This document shows, piece after piece, positions 62,536 through 64,000 of a DNA stretch of 64,000 nucleotides. Every line of letters starts with the position of its first letter. The first letter of the stretch is position 1. The position numbers and the translations under genes were made by a program. The DNA lies in assembly GCA_014607495.2 (NCBI GenBank), contig CP053159.1, positions 11,043,501-11,107,500 on the forward strand, given 5' to 3'. The notes beneath the pieces were generated by a model, which ran no database searches, was not told where the DNA came from, and was given only the letters and a program-made list of their open reading frames with translations. The DNA comes from Carposina sasakii (taxonomy: Eukaryota; Arthropoda; Insecta; Lepidoptera; Carposinidae).

Positions 62536-64000
62536 TTCACAGTGTAGTTGTAGTTGGAACAACTATTTGGTTTCCAGAGCAATTCCTACAGAAATATGCC
62601 TCATCTTTTTGTGATAATCATGGAAAGCTGTCACAAACGATGTTAAAAGCGCGTCAATCGTACATCACAAATAGAAAGTTGTCTTTGTCTAGAGATATAA
62701 TATCTATTCAAGCCTTAAGTACCCAGTGGATCTTAAAATGGAGGAAATTTTCTCATCAAATCATTACAAAACTAAGTGCATCTGAAATAAGTCTTCATGC
62801 TAAAACGTTATTGGAAGGTTTGGATATTGCATCTGGAACTTACCATGTTGTAATCACTTTGATGAACCTACATCTAACCCTGGGAGTGCCTTTATCGAAA
62901 AGTTTACTTATGTCAATATTTGAAATCATTGAAATGTTGAAAAGCATAAAGGATGTCATTGTACGAAATGGAAGTCAAATTACCAGTTCTATTAATATGA
63001 CTTTGCAGCATTTATCATTTCAAGCAGTATCAGCAATACAAGGAATTAAGAAAACATTGATGAGTGACAAGAAATATGCCAACAGACTAGATGAGCTCAC
63101 TTGCATTGTCGTAGCTGAGCGAGCTTTAAAGGGCGCTCCAACTCTACAACGTAACATAGCAGCTAATGTAGCTCTAAATTTTGTACCTGACTCTACATAC
63201 ATAGAGATACTCACGTAAAACTTGGAATGCTACTTGAAAAAATGCATAAGTTATCAGAGTTTACCACATCTCTCCAAGACCTATGTAACTGCTCTTGGAT
63301 TTTGTGGCATCAGACTATTATTTCCATCTATTTTGAACAAACTTTAGCACACAGTTATATGCAATGAAATTAAATATTTCTTACTGGTGCTCGAAGATTG
63401 CGTTTTATTACTGCAGAAAACGGACTTATATTTGGTGCCAATAAAGTAAAGAATTTATTGATAAAGCAATGCTCTTATTGGATGAGAATTTAAACAATAC
63501 AATCAAAATATCGAAACGAACTTACGTCTCCATTTCATTCTCATTTACAGTTAGATGCAGTCAATCCTTTCACTGTGGACATGACTAAAAAAGTGATATT
63601 GCTGCTGGACAATTTAAGAGTTTATCGAATCTACATAAGTGCTATACCTACAGTAGAACACTTTTGTCTACCATGTATTACAATTTGACTACAGTTTTTT
63701 ATCAGATTGGAAAACTTATGGTGAATGCGTCAAATGGCTGAATTTAAATTTCAATTTAAAAACTGTTAAAGATGATTTACCAAGACAGACTTTAGAGCAA
63801 GGTTTAGATGTCCTGGAGATTATGCGAAATATTCATATATTTGTTTCTAAATATTTATATAATCTGAATAACCAAATATTTAGAAAAAAAGTAGCAACAA
63901 CAAGCATTTGAATTCCATTAACATACAACACGTTGCAAATTCTATAAGAACTCATGGATCGGTATAATGAATACAACAGTAAATTTTACTTACCAATTTT
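62536..64000 (+). pseudogene. WASHC4: WASH complex subunit 4 (SWIP)-like, frameshifted and partial
   Basis: Starts after GTTTCAG at 62535. The open part (to 63218) reads VVVVGTTIWFPEQFLQKYAS, LSLSRDIISIQALSTQWILK, VVITLMNLHLTLGVPLSKSL, NMTLQHLSFQAVSAIQGIKK and DKKYANRLDELTCIVVAERA, matching the middle of WASHC4, which scaffolds the WASH actin-nucleating complex on endosomes. Beyond 63218 similarity continues but jumps frame repeatedly: KLGMLLEKMHKLSEF, then LVLEDCVLLLQKTDLY, then HSHLQLDAVNPF, and [20 protein letters not shown] near 63800. At least four shifts within 800 bp. No introns break this 1.4 kb. Either a decayed copy or local assembly indels. Confidence 0.8.

Overview
This is a eukaryotic nuclear window, most likely from a moth or butterfly. 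The evidence is spliced genes with insect-type orthologues, many introns with GT-AG borders, and dense interspersed repeats of kinds I know from Lepidoptera. The order-level placement is inference from gene content and repeat types, not from a search. There is no operon, no rRNA and no CRISPR array. A run of exactly 500 Ns (59929-60428) is a scaffold gap.

Layout. (1) 454-19115, minus strand: 28 coding exons of the E3 ubiquitin ligase HECTD1, from its ATG through the armadillo-like N-terminus, ankyrin repeats, SUN/discoidin-like domain and MIB/HERC2 domain. The catalytic HECT domain lies off the left edge. All 28 exon phases join consistently (4,559 coding nt). Its introns are full of MITEs and of fragments copied from its own exons, including two tandem arrays that multiply a splice acceptor (121-bp unit) and a splice donor (101-bp unit). 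(2) 19474-24900: HECTD1 5' leader and a repeat-rich divergent intergenic region. (3) 24953-26757, plus strand: TAF7, a TFIID subunit, with a 5' UTR exon. (4) 29281-39363: a 10-kb PIF/Harbinger element (matching TIRs, 3-bp TSD) carrying a MADF gene and a scrambled transposase, and split by a DIRS-type tyrosine-recombinase retroelement with a textbook internal complementary region. (5) 39632-42742, plus strand: DYNC2LI1 (dynein-2 light intermediate chain, intraflagellar transport). It converges tail to tail with (6) 42844-55241, minus strand: TTC8/BBS8 (BBSome). Both have RFX X-box-like motifs near their starts. The 10.3-kb second TTC8 intron holds a Ty3/gypsy element with 143-bp LTRs and an intact-looking pogo transposon. 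(7) 55365-56685: a retroposed chimera of the TAF7 5' exon, intron 1 and a LINE tail, with a 12-bp target-site duplication, itself hit by a hAT element. (8) 58568-58655: a signal-peptide exon resembling glycoprotein hormone alpha 2. (9) 59013-61520: degraded LINEs around the gap. (10) 62536-64000: a WASHC4 (SWIP)-like region with several frameshifts.

How the genes relate: DYNC2LI1 and TTC8 both act in cilia and probably share RFX control. HECTD1, TAF7 and WASHC4 are unrelated housekeeping functions. Most other sequence is transposon-derived, and several insertions can be dated relative to each other by nesting.
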